Assembly (NCBI RefSeq): GCF_018294505.1
Contig: NC_057801.1
Coordinates: 434,036,741 to 434,100,740 of the forward strand
Direction of reading: 5' to 3'
Length of the DNA stretch: 64,000 bases
Origin: Triticum aestivum
Taxonomy: Eukaryota > Streptophyta > Magnoliopsida > Poales > Poaceae
Under the pieces are notes generated by a model. That model had not been told where the DNA came from. It ran no database searches and was given only the letters and a program-made list of their open reading frames with translations. Both the position numbers and the translations under genes were made by a program. Below, piece after piece: positions 1 to 12,178 of the stretch (its first letter is position 1; each line of letters opens with the position of its first letter).

Positions 1-1
1 T

Positions 2-364
2 AAATCAACTGCTATACCTGTCGGTATTTGTGAGGATGTGCCTGTTGTGGTTGCAAATGTCACTATCTTAACGGACTTTGTTATTCTTGATATTCCCGAG
101 GACGATAGTATGTCGATTATCCTTGGCAGACCCTTTTTGAATACTGCAGGGGCTGTTATTGCAACAAAGGCAATGTCACTTTTCATGTTAATGGTAATGA
201 GCATACGGTACACTTTCCGAGGAAACAACCTCAAGTTCATAGCATCAATTCTATTGGAAAAGTTCCAACTATCATTATTGGAGGTTTTGAATTTCCTCTT
301 CCTACTGTCAAGAAAAAGTATGATATTCTTACTGTTGGGGATGTTCATATCCCCGTTAAGGTAA
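2..364 (+). pseudogene. Retropepsin (aspartic protease) C-terminal remnant of the Athila-like element
   Basis: The frame is open from base 2. It reads a protease C-terminal half with the conserved block ILGRPFLNTAGAVI at about 104-148, the same block found in the second Athila-type element of this window (24493-24897). After that block the frame shifts near position 155: a related reading continues in another frame down to about 364. The catalytic D-[ST/L]-G-A segment would lie left of the window. The protein would have cleaved the gag-pol polyprotein. Because of the frameshift and the missing pol it is a relic. Confidence 0.7.
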
Positions 365-1155
365 CCTAGTGTTATTCAAAATTTCTCCGGTTCCGTGTTA
401 TTCGGAATTAGTTTGTTAACAAGACTTGATCAACCTTGTTAGTGGATTCATTTTGATGATCATGAGATGGATGAAACTAGAAGGCACAACCTTCTGTACC
501 CTCTTTTTACTTTCTGTTATTTAGAATAAATAAAGCAAAAATAGTATTATCTATCTGTTTTCTGAATTATCCATGCAATAAGAAAATATCCCAAAAATAA
601 AAGTGCTCCAAATGCCCTGCAAATTTAGTATGATTTTTGATGGAATATTTGAGGATTTTAGGCACTGAGAACACCGCGGGGGGGGGGGCAAGCACCTGGC
701 CACGAGGGTGGAGGGAGCGCCCACACCCCCTGGGTGCGCCCCCCTGTCTCGTGGGCCCACTGTGGCCCCCCTCCACTTATTCCTGCACCCGCACACTCCA
801 TCTTCCTCCCAAGAAAATCCCCATCCAGTTCAAGCATGAGCTCTATCTCATTTTGCTGTGATTTTCGATCTCCTTGCTCAAAGCTCCATTCACAAAATTG
901 CTTTGGGAGATTGTTGCTTGGTATGCGACTCCTCCATTGGTCCAATTAGTTTTTGTTCTAGTGCTTTATTCATTGCAAATTTTTGCTGCATAGGTGACCC
1001 TGTTCTTGAGCTTGCATGTCAAATTTATGAGGTACCAAGTAATTCTAATGCATGATATAGGCTCTAGGCACTTGTTGGAGTAGTTGCTACCAATCTTGTT
1101 TAGTTTGATTCACTTTTATTTTGAAGTTACTAAAAATTTCAGAAATTTTCAGAAA
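365..1155 (+). other. Internal spacer of the Athila-like element with a U3-like GC block
   Basis: No coding region is supported. Around 675-775 lies a GC-rich segment containing CCACGAGGGTGG, then GCGCCC...GGGTGCGCCC, then CTCGTGGGCCC. The same order of motifs occurs in this element's own LTR at about 4490-4552, just before the LTR TATA box. Here it precedes the downstream ORF by about 400 bp. Overlapping minus-strand open frames are compositional shadows. Confidence 0.6.
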
Positions 1156-2308
1156 ATGATAAGAAGATTTTTGAGGGGCTCTTCTAGCCAAGGCTCCAAG
1201 GATAAACAAGCTAAAGAGAAGGAAAAGGCCAAGTTGAGTAGCGGAAGTACGGCCGTGTGAATGGCCCTGTGATAATTTCTTGAGAGAAGCCCGGATTTAT
1301 GAAGACTTTTATTCTTTGACTGAAAATGCGGGTCTCACCGACTTCCTCCACGACCGGATCGATCAGTATCTCTTACTCACCAATACTTTCATGCAAAACT
1401 TTTATTACTATCCTAAGAATTCACCTCCTTCAGTATCATTTCATTTATATGATGAGTTCAAGGAAATGTCATTACGTAATTTTTGCGCGGTTTGTAGAAT
1501 ACCCTTTGAGGGCAGTTTAGATGAACCACATCATAAAGATGTGGATGGTTTTGTTAACACTATTACTATAGGGGATTCGAAGAAGGGTTCCGATGCGAGA
1601 ATCACTAGCATACATTTTCCTGTTTTACGCTACTTTGCCATATTTGCTAGTTGATGTTTAATTGGTCGTGGAAAGAGTGGAAACTTCAGTGTTCCTGATA
1701 TTATTATTCTGTTCCATGCCTTGTTTGGTGATAATACTTTTAGTATGGGTGCCGTTATTGCTAAACGGCTAAGCCTGAACCGTACAAAAGGCCCCATCTT
1801 TGGAGGTATCTATGTTGCACGCCTTGCTAAACATTTTGAGATACCTATTAGACATTATGAGAAAGAGGAGACAATGCTGCCTCTTTCCTTTTTAGATTAC
1901 AGGAGCATGGTAGCGCATGAGTTTATTGTTGACAACAAAGATAAGATGCTTCTGTATAACCTGAGATTTAATAAGAAACACAATGTGATTATTACCCTGC
2001 CTACGCCTTCGTTGTTTGATTTGACTGCAGATAATTACCTTGTCTTACCGGAAGTGGTGTACGCTCATCGAGGCCAGACGTCCACTCCAGAGCCTGAGCC
2101 GGAACCTCCACTGGACCCTTTTCGTCCATCATCTTATCAGTGGGATCCAGAGGAGATTGCTAGCCAGTGGTATCCTGATGACACTCCTCGGTACACCTGG
2201 GAGAGTAGCCGCGGTCCTTGGCATTGGACCAACTTAGGCCAAAAGCCTAAGCTTGGGGGAGTACGTATTTCTCACCGACTTTACAATCATGTTCACACAT
2301 TATTCTAG
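1156..2308 (+). pseudogene. Downstream ORF (env position) of an Athila-type retrotransposon, broken
   Basis: This is the conserved protein that Triticeae Athila-type elements carry between pol and the 3' LTR. It is usually annotated only as hypothetical, and I recognise no enzymatic domain. A likely start is ATG 1156 (basic N-terminus MIRRFLRGSS), followed by a frameshift near 1260. The next segment, 1280-1654, stops at TGA 1652-1654, but the same frame stays open to 2308, and the stop lies where the family normally has arginine, so it looks like a CGA to TGA change. The tail is rich in Pro and Glu. There are therefore at least two lesions. The upstream GC-rich block could once have served as its own promoter. 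Function unknown. Confidence 0.65.
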
Positions 2309-4254
2309 TTGTTGGTGTTCATACTCTTTCATTGTATTATCCATGCTAGTTTAATTTATTTCTCTAGTTTTCTTCTTGTGTGTTTGATAAACCTTAAGAA
2401 AAACCAAAAAAAATAGTTAGTTTAATTTGCATGCTTGTAGTAGTAATTAAATGAAAACCCAAAAAGATTTCTCATTCTTCTTTTACTTGTTGGGAGCTTT
2501 CCCGTGTAAATAGTTTTATTTTTCCTTTCTTTCCTTTGGGGGTCACGAGTAGATCATAATAAAAATGTTTAGTGGCTCTCATATGCATGATTGTTGATTT
2601 AACTTAGAGCCCATATTACTTGTCTTCTCTCTTGAATTGAATGCTTGCAGATTCCAGCTTAGTCCAATGCACGTGCACTATTATTATTATACACACCGTT
2701 CGGTCGTGCAAGTGAAAGAAAATAATGACGATATATGATGGACTGATTAAGATAAGAGAAGCTGGTATGAAATCGACCTCTTTTGTTTTTGTAAATATGA
2801 TAAGTTCATCGTTCCTGATTCAGCCTATTATGAAGTGAACATATTTGCAATGACATTTAGAGATTATAGCTGCTTATGCCATTCTTAATTAGCTATGAGT
2901 TATAATGATTTACCTTGTGTGCCAACATGCTATTAAAATGATTATGATGTGTTATGATGTGATGGTATCCTCCTTTGAATGAATTGAGTGACTCGACTTG
3001 GCGCATGTTCATGCATGTAGTTGAAATAAATCAACATAGCCTTCACGATATTTATCTTCATGGTGGATTATATCCTACTCATGCTTGTACTTGGTGTAAA
3101 TTAATTTTAATGCATGTTCATGACTGTTGTCGCTCTCTCAGTTGGTCGCTTCCCAGTCTTTTGCTAGCCTTCACCTGTACTAAGCGGGAATACTGCTTGT
3201 GCATCCAAACTCCATAAACCCCAAAGTTATTCCATATGAGTCCACCATACCTTCCTATATGCGGTATCTACCTGCCGTTCCAAGTAAATTTGTATGTGCC
3301 AAACTCCAAACCTTCAAATGAAATTCTGTTTTGTATGCTCGAGCAGCTCATGTTTCAACTAGGGTTGTCTGTATCTTCCATGCTAGGTGGGTTATTCTCA
3401 AGAGGAGTGGACTCCGCTCCTCATTCACGAGAAAATGGCTGGTAACCGGGATGCCCAGTCCCATGATCAAAAAGATCAAAGCAAATCAAAATAATTAAAC
3501 AAAACTCCCCCAGGGCTGTTGTTAGTTGGAGGCACTCGTTGTTTCGAGCAAGCCATGGATTGATGCTTGTTGGTGGTGGGGGAGTATAAACTTTTACCAT
3601 TCTGTTTGGGAACCGCCTATAATGTATGTAGCATGGAAGATATCGCCATCTCATAGTTGTTGCATTGACAGTGAAAGTATGCCGCTCAAAATGTTATTCA
3701 TCTCTATTTTAAAATCGAGCTCTAGCACCTCTACAAATCCCTGCTTCCCTCTGTGAAGGGGCTATCTATTTAATTTTATGTTGAGTCATCACCCTCTTAT
3801 TAAAAAGCACCCGCTGGAGAGCACGCTGTCATTTGCATGCATTACTATTAGTTTATATTGGGTATGACTTGACTGGATCTCTTTTACCATGAATTACAAT
3901 GTTTAGTCAGTCCTTGATCTTTAAAGGTGCTCTGCATTTATGTTTTGCGGTTTCAGAAATGGCTAGCAAGATACCATTTTGTTATATCATATTATGATTG
4001 TTTTGAGAAAGTGTTGTCATCCGAGTTTTATTATTATTGCTCGCTAGTTGATTATGCCATTGACATGAGTAAACATGAGACCTAAGTGTTATTGTGAATA
4101 TGGTTAGTTCATAATCTTTGCTGAAAACTTGAATGCTGGCTTTACATATTTACAACAACAAGAGCAAACAGAGTTTGTAAAAGTTTTTCTTTATCACTTT
4201 CAGTTTATCAACTGAATTGCTTGAGGACAAGCAAAGGTTTAAGCTTGGGGGAGT
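2309..4254 (+). other. Noncoding 3' internal region and polypurine tract of the Athila-like element
   Basis: AT-rich sequence with many stops in all frames; no gene is supported. It ends in the polypurine tract at 4241-4253 directly before the LTR. A shorter relative, AAGCTTGGGGGAG, also appears near 2247-2260 at the end of the downstream ORF. Confidence 0.6.
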
Positions 4255-5660
4255 TGATACGTCTCCAACGTATCTACTTTTCCAAACACTTTTGCCCTTG
4301 TTTTGGACTCTAACTTGCATGATTTGAATGAAACTAACCTGGACTGACGCTGTTTTCAGCAGAACTGCCATGGTGTTGTTTATTGTGCAGAAAACAAAAG
4401 TTCCCGGAATGACCTGAAAATCCACGGAGATAACTTTTGGAAAATATAAAAAATATTGTCGAAAGAATCAAGGCCAGGGGCCCACACCCTGTCCACGAGG
4501 GTGGGGGCGCGCCCCCTCCCCCTGGGCGCGCCCCCCTATCTCGTGGGCCCCCTGATGCTCCACCGACCTCAACTCCAACTCTATATATTCTGTTTCGCGG
4601 AGAGAAAAATCAGAGACAAAGTTTCATCGTGTTTTACGATACGGAGCCGCCGCCAAGCCCTAATCTCTCTCGGGAGGGCTGATCTGGAGTCCGTTCGAGG
4701 CTCCGGAGAGGGGGATTCGTCGCTGTCGTCATCATCAACCATCCTCCATCACCAATTTCATGATGCTCACCGCCGTGCGTGAGTAATTCCATCATAGGCT
4801 TGCTGGACGGTGATGGGTTGGATGAGATTTACCATGTAATCAAGTTAGTTTTGTTAGGGTTTGATCCCTAGTATCCACTATGTTCTGAGATTGATGTTGC
4901 TATGACTTTGCTATGCTTAATGCTTGTCACTAGGGCCCGAGTGCCATGATTTCAGATCTGAACCTATTATGTTTTCATGAATATATGTGAGTTCTTGATC
5001 CTATTTTGCAAGTCTATGGTCACCTATTATGTGTTATGATCCGACAACCCCGAAGTGACAATAATCGGGATACTTCTCAGTGATGACCGTAGTTTGAGGA
5101 GTTCATGTATTCACTATGTGTTAATGCTTTGGTCCGGTACTCTATTAAAAGGAGGCCTTAATATCCCTTCATTTCCACTAGGACCCCGTTGCCACGGGAG
5201 GGTAGGAAAAAAGATGTCATGCAAGTTCTTTTCCATAAGCATGTATGACTATATTCGGAATACATGCCTACATTACATTGATGAACTTGAGCTAGATCTG
5301 TGTCACCCTATGTTATAGCTATTACATGAGGAATCACATCTGACATAATTATCCATCACTGATCCAATGTCTACGAGCTTTTCACATATTGTGCTTTGCT
5401 TATTTACTTTTCCATTGCTACTGTTACAATTACTACAAAACTGCAATCGTTACTTTTGCCATTGTTACCATTACTATCATATTACTTTGCTACTAAATAC
5501 TTTGCTGCAGATACTAAGTTATCCAGGTGTGGTTGAATTGACAACTCAACTGCTAATACTTAGGAATATTCTTTGGCTCACCTTGTGTCGAATCAATAAA
5601 TTTGGGTTGACTACTCTACCGTCGAAAGTTGTTGCGATCCCCTACACTTGTGGGTTATCA
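4255..5660 (+). repeat. 3' LTR of the Athila-like element
   Basis: 1406 bp, from TGATACGTCTCC to GTGGGTTATCA, with the short terminal inverted repeat TGATA/TATCA. A GC-rich palindromic block lies at 4480-4555, then a TATA box, then a leader with CCGCCGCCAAGCCCTAATC. The boundaries rest on the polypurine tract on the left and on the abrupt change to copia gag on the right. Confidence 0.85.
4581..4590 (+). promoter_or_regulatory. Putative TATA box in the Athila-like LTR
   Basis: CTATATATTC follows the GC block and precedes a leader-like stretch, the usual U3/R layout of plant LTRs. Inferred from motif and position only. Confidence 0.5.
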
Positions 5661-7559
5661 GTCAACCCCAAGTTTAGCCTTCTCGGAATTTAGCACACTA
5701 GATACAACAAGAGCATGATCAAGATCTTTCTTTAATTTAGCATGGTCATCGTTGTGTGACTCCTCAAGAGCCAAACGATGCCCACGCTCTTCCTTGAGAG
5801 CATTAGAGAGATCCGACATCTCATCGGCATAGTCACGACTATGACCTTCCATCACAGAGATGGTTTCCTCATGAGTCTCGATCATGTCATTGGCTTCACC
5901 AAGTTGTTCCAAGAGAGCAACGAAGTGCTTCTTGGATTTGCCCTTGAGCTTACTCATAAAAGACTCAAACTAATTTAATTCCTCATTAGACCCCTCACTT
6001 TCATCAATGCAATCCGTCAAGGAGGGATTAGTAATGATGGTGGTTTTGATGTTGGGGGTTACCTTGTTGATGGCTTTAGCCATGAGGCACTTGGCGGTGA
6101 TGTTCTCATTGGGTGAGTCGAAGATGGACACCATGGAGTTGTGGCAATAGCAACGGAGGCCATGGCCATGGCTTCGCTATCTTCATCATCCTCATGGTAT
6201 TCTTCTTGAACCACCAACCCTCTAGTTGGAGTCTTCTTGGTGAAGTTGTTCTTGTTGGGGAAAGATTTGGCTTTGTCTTTTTGGACGAGCTTGCCACCAT
6301 TGTCTTCTCTCTTCTTGTAAGGGCACTCCACAACAAAATGGCTCACATTGCCACAATTGTAACATGTTCTCACACATTGCTTGCCCTTGAAGCTACTTGA
6401 GTTATTCTTGTTGAAGCTTGGCCCTGTGTTCTTCTTGCTCCAAAATTGCCTTGAAGCAAGAGCCATGTGTTCATGATAATCATACCTAGTATCTTCGGGG
6501 TTGCTCTCATCTTCTTCCTCATCATCCTCTTCTTCCACACAAACCTTGGCCTTCAAGGCAAGGTTGGGCTTCTTTGCTCTTTGAGAACGTAACATCGCAT
6601 TGTTGGCAGTCTTGTCCAAGTGTGCTCATAGCCACAAACTCATCCAACACTTCACTTGAGGACAAGGTGTGAAAGTCTGGCCTTTGACGAATGACGGAGG
6701 ACATGGCCTTGTGGTAAGGCATCATGGCCTTGAGAAATTTGTGCTTAATCCAATTGTCATCCGTATCCTTGTTCCCATGATCTCGGAGGGAGACCGCGAG
6801 AGTAGTTAATCTCCGATAGAGCTCACGAGGTTCTTCATATTATTTCATTGCAAACTCATCGGGTTCATCTTGCACTACTTCATAGTTGGAGCGGTGAGTG
6901 CTTGCGCTTCCCCTGTAGAGAGAAACAACATGCATCCATGCATCCTTGGCCATGGTGAAGGGTCGGAGATGAGCAAGATCTTTGGGTGGAATTGCATCTT
7001 GGATGATGAAGAGAGCATTCTCATTGAATTGATTACCCGCGGCTTCTCTAGGGGTGAAGTTGCTTCGGTCATGCGGATAAAAACCTTCTTCAATGATTCT
7101 CCAAAGGTTAGTATTAACATGGTTCAAATGACGCTTAAAGCGATAAACCCAAGAATCAAAGTCCTCATTTTTTACAATCTTAGGAGGAGGACCGGCATGA
7201 TTCAAATGAGTGGAAGGGATCGGTCCACCATAAGTAAATGGAGGTTCCACATGGTCAAAGATGCCGTTGCCATTTTTACCACTAGAATAAGGAGCCTTTT
7301 CACTAGTAGCTTCCCCCTTGTCGGAGTTAGCATCTTTCACCTTGTTAGCGGGATCACCCACTTTCATCGGCGTCGTAGATAGTTTAAGCCCTTCTAAGAA
7401 TTTATTAAACATGCTTTCAACCTCGGTCGTCATGGAGGTTTTCAATGTGTCCAAAGCCACATTGAATTCCTCATGAGAGACCGCGGTTCCCCCATCGTCC
7501 ATAGACGAGACCGGATTCACACTGAAGTGCTCCTCCCCATCGTCTACAGTGTCAACCAT
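5661..7559 (-). pseudogene. Copia gag (UBN2-like, CCHC zinc knuckle), broken and truncated
   Basis: Reading starts at ATG 7559 with an acidic N-terminus (MVDTVDDGEEHF). The capsid-like segment includes FDSWVYRFKRHLNHVN at about 7100-7150. A later segment (6619-6059) carries the nucleic-acid-binding zinc knuckle CYNCGNVSHFVVEC near 6340-6300. A coiled-coil tail (5957-5661) is rich in Glu, Lys and Leu. These parts lie in different frames, so several frameshifts are present. The 3' end is removed at 5660/5661 by the Athila-like element. Normally this protein packages element RNA in virus-like particles; here it cannot be made whole. Confidence 0.75.
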
Positions 7560-7592
7560 ACTCTTCGGACGACAAAGTCCTTAATAAAGAGA

Positions 7593-7608
7593 CGAGGCTC
7601 TGATACCA
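7593..7608 (-). other. Primer binding site of the copia element (tRNA-iMet)
   Basis: On the minus strand it reads TGGTATCAGAGCCTCG, complementary to the 3' end of initiator methionine tRNA, two bases inside the LTR end at 7611. This fixes element orientation and LTR boundary. Confidence 0.85.
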
Positions 7609-7610
7609 AT

Positions 7611-9331
7611 TGAAAGGATCGATATAGTTGACTAGAGGGGGGGTGAATAGGCAACTAACAATGTTTAGCTTTTCTTTACCAAATTAAACTTTGCATCAAA
7701 GTAGGTTGTCTAGATATGCAACTAGGTTAGCAACCTATATGATGCAACAACAATAAGCACACAAGCAAGCAAAGGATAGAACACAATATATCTTGCACAA
7801 GTAAAGGTAAGAGATAACCAAGTGGGGAACCGACGAAGACAAGGATGTGTTACCGAAGTTCCTTCCCTTTGAGGGGAAGTACGTCTCCGTTGGAGCGGTG
7901 TGGAGGCACAATGCTCCCCAAGAAGCCACTAGGGCCACCGTATTCTCCTCGCACCCTCACACAATGCGAGATGCCGTGATTCCACTATTGGTGCCCTTGG
8001 AGGCGGCGACCGAACCTTTACAAACAAGGTTGGGGCAATCTCCACAACTTAATTGGAGGCTCCCAACGACACCACGAAGCCTCACCACAATGGACTATGG
8101 CTCCACGGTGACCTCAACCGTCTAGGGTGCTCAAACACCCAAGAGTAACAAGATCTGCAAGGGATTAGTGGGGGGAATCAAATTTCTCTTGGTGGAAGTG
8201 TAGATCAGGGCCTTCTCAAACAATCCCTAGAAAATCAACAAGTTTGATTGGCTAGGGAGAGAGATCGGGCGAAAATGGAGCTTGGAGCAACAATGGAGCT
8301 TAGGGATGGAAGAGGTAGTCAACTAGAGGAAGAAGACACCCCTTTTATAGTCACAGGACAATTCCAACAGTTACCCACCACTCAGCCCGCGACCCGCAGA
8401 ACTACCGCACCACTAGAGCGGTACTACCGCACGGGACTGCGGTACTACCGCGGTGGTCCGCGGTACTACCGTGGGCGCGGCAGGGCCTGGACCTGACCAG
8501 GTGAGCACCGACAAGGGGCAGTAGAGCCGCTGGCGCGGTACTACCGCGACCCTATGCGGTACTACCGCATGGCAGGCACCGTCCAGGCATGGTAGGCACG
8601 GATATAAAAAATTACATCCGTGACTACATCCGCTGAGATTTTATCTATGCAAAAGTCCGACACGGTACTACCGCAAACCAGGTGCGGTACTGCCATGGAG
8701 GGTGCGGATATAAAAAATTACATCCGCCCCTACTTACGCTCATGCCGTTGTGCCTGGCCGGGCTGCACAGTACTACCGCCCCAGAGCACAGTACTACCGC
8801 GTAGGCACGGATGTAAAAAATTACATCCGCTCCTACTACCGCGTAGGGCAGCACCTGGCCAGAGCTCACGGTACTACCGCTCAGGACGAGCGGTACTACC
8901 GTGGGCGCCTGCCGTACTACCATGCCGGGGCACAGTAGTACCGCCGGTGCCTGCGGTAGTACCGCTCTGGGGAGCAGTACTACCGCCAGCCTTTGAACAG
9001 CAACACTGGGAGTCCTTCATTCTGCAGAGACATGGTGAGACAGAGGAAACTCCAAAGAGCCAAAGGAAAGGAGGTGCAAAAAGAAACATGTTTACGTGAG
9101 AGTCCACCCAAACCTTTCCAACACGGACCCCCTCTTAATAGTACGGCTTTCCTACGACTCAAATCCACCGAAAAGAAACATAGAGAAACGTCATCTTCAA
9201 TATTCTTCGAGGGGCATCAAATCGTCTTGTGTCCAGACATGATTTATCTGAGAAGCTCAATGCACACGATTAGTCCGCAAACGCATTGTCATCAATCACC
9301 AAAACTACTAAGGGATAAATATGCCCTTACA
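7611..9331 (-). repeat. 5' LTR of the copia element
   Basis: 1721 bp. On the minus strand it begins TGTAAGGGCATATTTATCCC (9331) and ends CGATCCTTTCA (7611). The left boundary is set by the PBS; the right boundary by the TG...CA ends and by where CACTA transposase coding resumes. The U3-side part is packed with palindromes (see 8380-8990). Confidence 0.8.
8380..8990. repeat. Array of GCGGTACTACCGC palindromes and GGATGTAA hairpins in the copia LTR
   Basis: More than a dozen copies of GCGGTACTACCGC or close variants (CGGTAGTACCG on either strand) occur over about 600 bp. Mixed in are three copies of a hairpin in which GGATGTAA or GGATATAA is followed by an A-rich loop and TTACATCC (near 8598, 8705 and 8809). 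GC content is far above the flanking LTR. The many open frames here are shadows of the repeat. Confidence 0.85.
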
Positions 9332-12178
9332 CCGTCCTTAGAGCCCTCCTCCGGGGGATTAGCAATAATATGCTCTTTGAACCAATGCAGGAAAGTGGAG
9401 TTGTGCTCTCTAGTAACTTCGGCGTCCATCCTGCATACCCCCCGGTCACGATACTTCTTTGCGATAATTTCTTTGTGCAGTGCCACAAAAGGATCCTCGT
9501 CTAGGTGTTATAGCACTATCAAGTTTGCTCTGTCAAAGTCGCTGCATCGATCTGAGTATGCCACGTGAAGTTCCCTGCGACCGTTGGAGTGACCTTCTCC
9601 TTCGAGCCTCCCATCGTGCTTGTTAACGGGCAAACCAACACTAACACCAGGTGGCTGGTCTGCGCCATATAGAAAATTCTCGCAGAAAGAGATGCACTCT
9701 TGTGTCAGATAGCCCTGGATGATGCTTCCATCCGGACGCGACATGTTACGAATGAATCCTTTGATGTTCCCATTCATCCTCTCAAACGGCATCATGTTGT
9801 GCAGGAATGACGGCCCTAGGTCTATTATGTCGTCCACAATATGGACACACAGATGCACCATCACGTCAAAGAACGTGGGCGGGAAGTACATCTCAAGCTC
9901 ATTCGGTATCACAACAATCTCTTCATGTAGCCTTCGGAGCTGCTTCACACTGATCGACTTTCGAGAGATGACGTCAAAAAAGTTGCAGAGACCAATAAGG
10001 GTGTCACGGACGTGCTTGTCCATTATCCCTTTAAGGGCAACAGGTAGTATATGTGTCATCATCACATGACAGTCATGAGACTTCATCCCGCAGAACCTTT
10101 TCTTGTTCGTGTCTAGATATCTGCTTATCTTGCCATAGTAACCAGAACTAACTTTGACTCCGGTAAGGCACTTAAAGAATTGATCGATCTCAGCCTGACT
10201 TAAGGTGAAGCAAGAAGGGGGGCAATAGTCCTCTTTCTTTATTTTCTTGCCCTTCTTCTCCCGCGCCTCTGTCTTCGTCTCTGTCTCGTCTGACTTCTTA
10301 CGGGGCGGCATGTGCAGATCTTCCCTGTTATTCAAATCTTGCAAGTATTTTCTTGCCTTCGGCCCATCCTTGGTCTTATCCGGCATGTTCATCAGTGTCA
10401 CGAGCAAGCTCTCAAGGACATTCTTACAGATATGCATTTGATCAAGGCAATGAGGTATATCGAGTTTGTGCAAGTAATCGAAGTCCCAGAACACAGACCT
10501 TGTCTTCCATACCTTCAGCAGCGGCTCCGATGCCTTTTTCATCGTCTTTCCCGACGCGGGGCGCTCCTTTCAGTTTTTCAACAGCTCATTGATTTTGGCG
10601 CCACTCCGCTTACGTGGAGGTCCTCGATGCTCAGCGTGACCATTGAATAGATCTCCACGGGTCGTCCTGTTCGAGCCATCTCCGATGCCCCACGTACATG
10701 ATTTTCCCAGACTCTCCATCTTTCCTTGACGTTAGCTGCTGAGACGTCGTATCATCCATGCACCGCGTGCATCCGCAATATCCATGGCACACCTGCCCTA
10801 CGACATATCCGTAATCGAGATAGTCGTGCACCGTCGTGATCAGCGCGGCTCGCATGTAGAAATACTCGCCTTTGCTGGCGTCCCATGTCTTGGCCGGTGT
10901 TTTCCATAACGTGTCTAACTCCTCTTGAAGTAGCCCCGGATACAAATTAATATTATTTCCTGGTTGTTTCGGCCCTTGAATCAACATGCTCATGTGAATG
11001 TACTTCTACTTCATGCACAACCAGGGGGAAGGTTGTACATCCATACAAACACGAGCCATGTGATATGGTTGGTGTTCTGGTTGCCAAACGGATTCATGCC
11101 ATTGGTACACGTGCCGAGCATGATGTTCCTTGCATCACATTTGGAATACCGATAGAAGCTGTTCAACGCTCTCCACTGGCTTCCATCCTTGACGTGTCTC
11201 GGCTTTGGATCATCTCCATCGTCGGGCTTCTTCCTCTCCGCGTGCCAGCGCATTAGTTTTGCTTCCTTGGGATCTACAAAATACCGCTGGAGACGGGGAG
11301 TGATCGGTAAGTACCATACAACTTTCTGGGGACATTTCTTCCTGGCCTTCTTGTATCGAGAAGCATTGCACACCGGACAACTTGTTTTTTCCATGTGCTC
11401 CTTCCGATAAATTATGCAATCGTTGATGCATGCATGGTATCTAACGTGCAGTAGATCAAGAGGGCACACGGTCTTCTTGGCCTCATCAACACTAGTAGGA
11501 CATAGGTTCCCCGCGGGAAGAACATCCTTTAGGTACTTGAGATGCTCATCGAGGCTAGTGTTAGTCCATTTGTTTTTAGCCTTCGTCTTTAGGAGTTGAA
11601 GCGTGAAACTCAAGCGGGTCACCTCGGGATTGCAACCATCATACAATGGAGTGTTCGAGTCTACCACCAGTTGCTCCAGCTTAGCCTCCTCTCTAGAAGC
11701 AGCTCTCTCAGTACTCGTCTCCTTGCGAAGCAGTGCTTGAACACGAGGGCCCCGCATAACTGAACTTAGTACCGACGAACTCTGTTGCGTGGAGTCCATG
11801 TTCTCTCCGCCGCCATGTCCGTCCCCTTCTCCTCCGCCATGTCCGGCCCCTTCTCCGCCGCCATGTCTGACCTCTTCCCCGCCGCCATTATCGATCATCT
11901 CTTCATCTTGCCCCGTGTCGTCATTGCCTGCCCCGTCGGCGTCCTCAACATCGTCATCCTCATCTTCAATTATCCACCGAGTATAGCCATCCATGAAACC
12001 AGTCATGAGCAGGTGCGCTTCGACACGACCATCGTCATAGGGGTCGAGCCAAACTATTCCTTTGCATTTTCCACACAGACATAAAACCTCTGCCCGGTTA
12101 TTTTCTTTCATGTCCTGCACCGCCGACCGCAACCACCTGTCCACCATCGTTCCACTGACCATCATGAACGTCTGCACA
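9332..12178 (-). pseudogene. CACTA transposase TNP2 (Transposase_21), degenerate
   Basis: The coding part begins just after a good splice acceptor (GTGCAG at about 12183-12178, minus strand). It contains the transposase-associated start (GKCKGIVWLDP, then GFMDGYTRW), an acidic Gly/His repeat linker near 11900-11800, a CPVCNASRYKK block near 11370, and the DDE-family Transposase_21 core with YNLPPGCA near 11015, then MLIQGPKQPGNNIN and MRAALITTVHDYLDYG at 10990-10830. A frameshift plus TAG occurs at about 11010-10990, and further breaks lie near 10630 and 10545. The downstream reading continues to the copia LTR. The protein normally binds CACTA ends and cuts them in the nucleus; this copy is not functional. 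Confidence 0.85.

Larger units (their letters stand above)
1..5660 (+). mobile_element. Athila-like Ty3/gypsy retrotransposon, left part outside window
   Basis: Order on + is a retropepsin remnant, a downstream ORF in the env position, about 1.9 kb of noncoding DNA, a polypurine tract at 4241-4253 (AAGCTTGGGGGAG) and a 3' LTR from 4255 (TGATACGTC) to 5660 (GGTTATCA). The LTR start and polypurine tract match the Athila-type families common in Triticeae (Sabrina, WHAM, Fatima and relatives); the exact family name is not settled. Reverse transcriptase and integrase are not seen between protease and the downstream ORF, so this copy is non-autonomous. It abuts a truncated copia element at 5661, which suggests it inserted into that element. 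The 5' LTR and the matching target duplication (expected GTCAA) lie left of the window. Confidence 0.85.
5661..9331 (-). mobile_element. Truncated copia-type retrotransposon: gag part, PBS and 5' LTR
   Basis: On the minus strand the order is 5' LTR (9331-7611), an initiator-Met tRNA primer binding site (7608-7593) and a gag region down to 5661, where the element is cut off by the Athila-like LTR. Protease, integrase and RT are missing from the window. The UBN2-like gag with a CCHC knuckle fits Ty1/copia. The right LTR end lies in CACTA transposon sequence, so this element inserted into the CACTA. Its other end is left of the window. Confidence 0.8.

Noticed and set aside
8380..8990. CRISPR-like appearance of regularly repeated palindromes
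   Set aside because: Spacing is irregular, there are no unique equal-length spacers, and this is a plant LTR.
8248..9107. Several overlapping frames within the copia LTR
   Set aside because: They are translations of the GCGGTACTACCGC palindromes (repeated TTA/YYR and VLP-type text), not genes.
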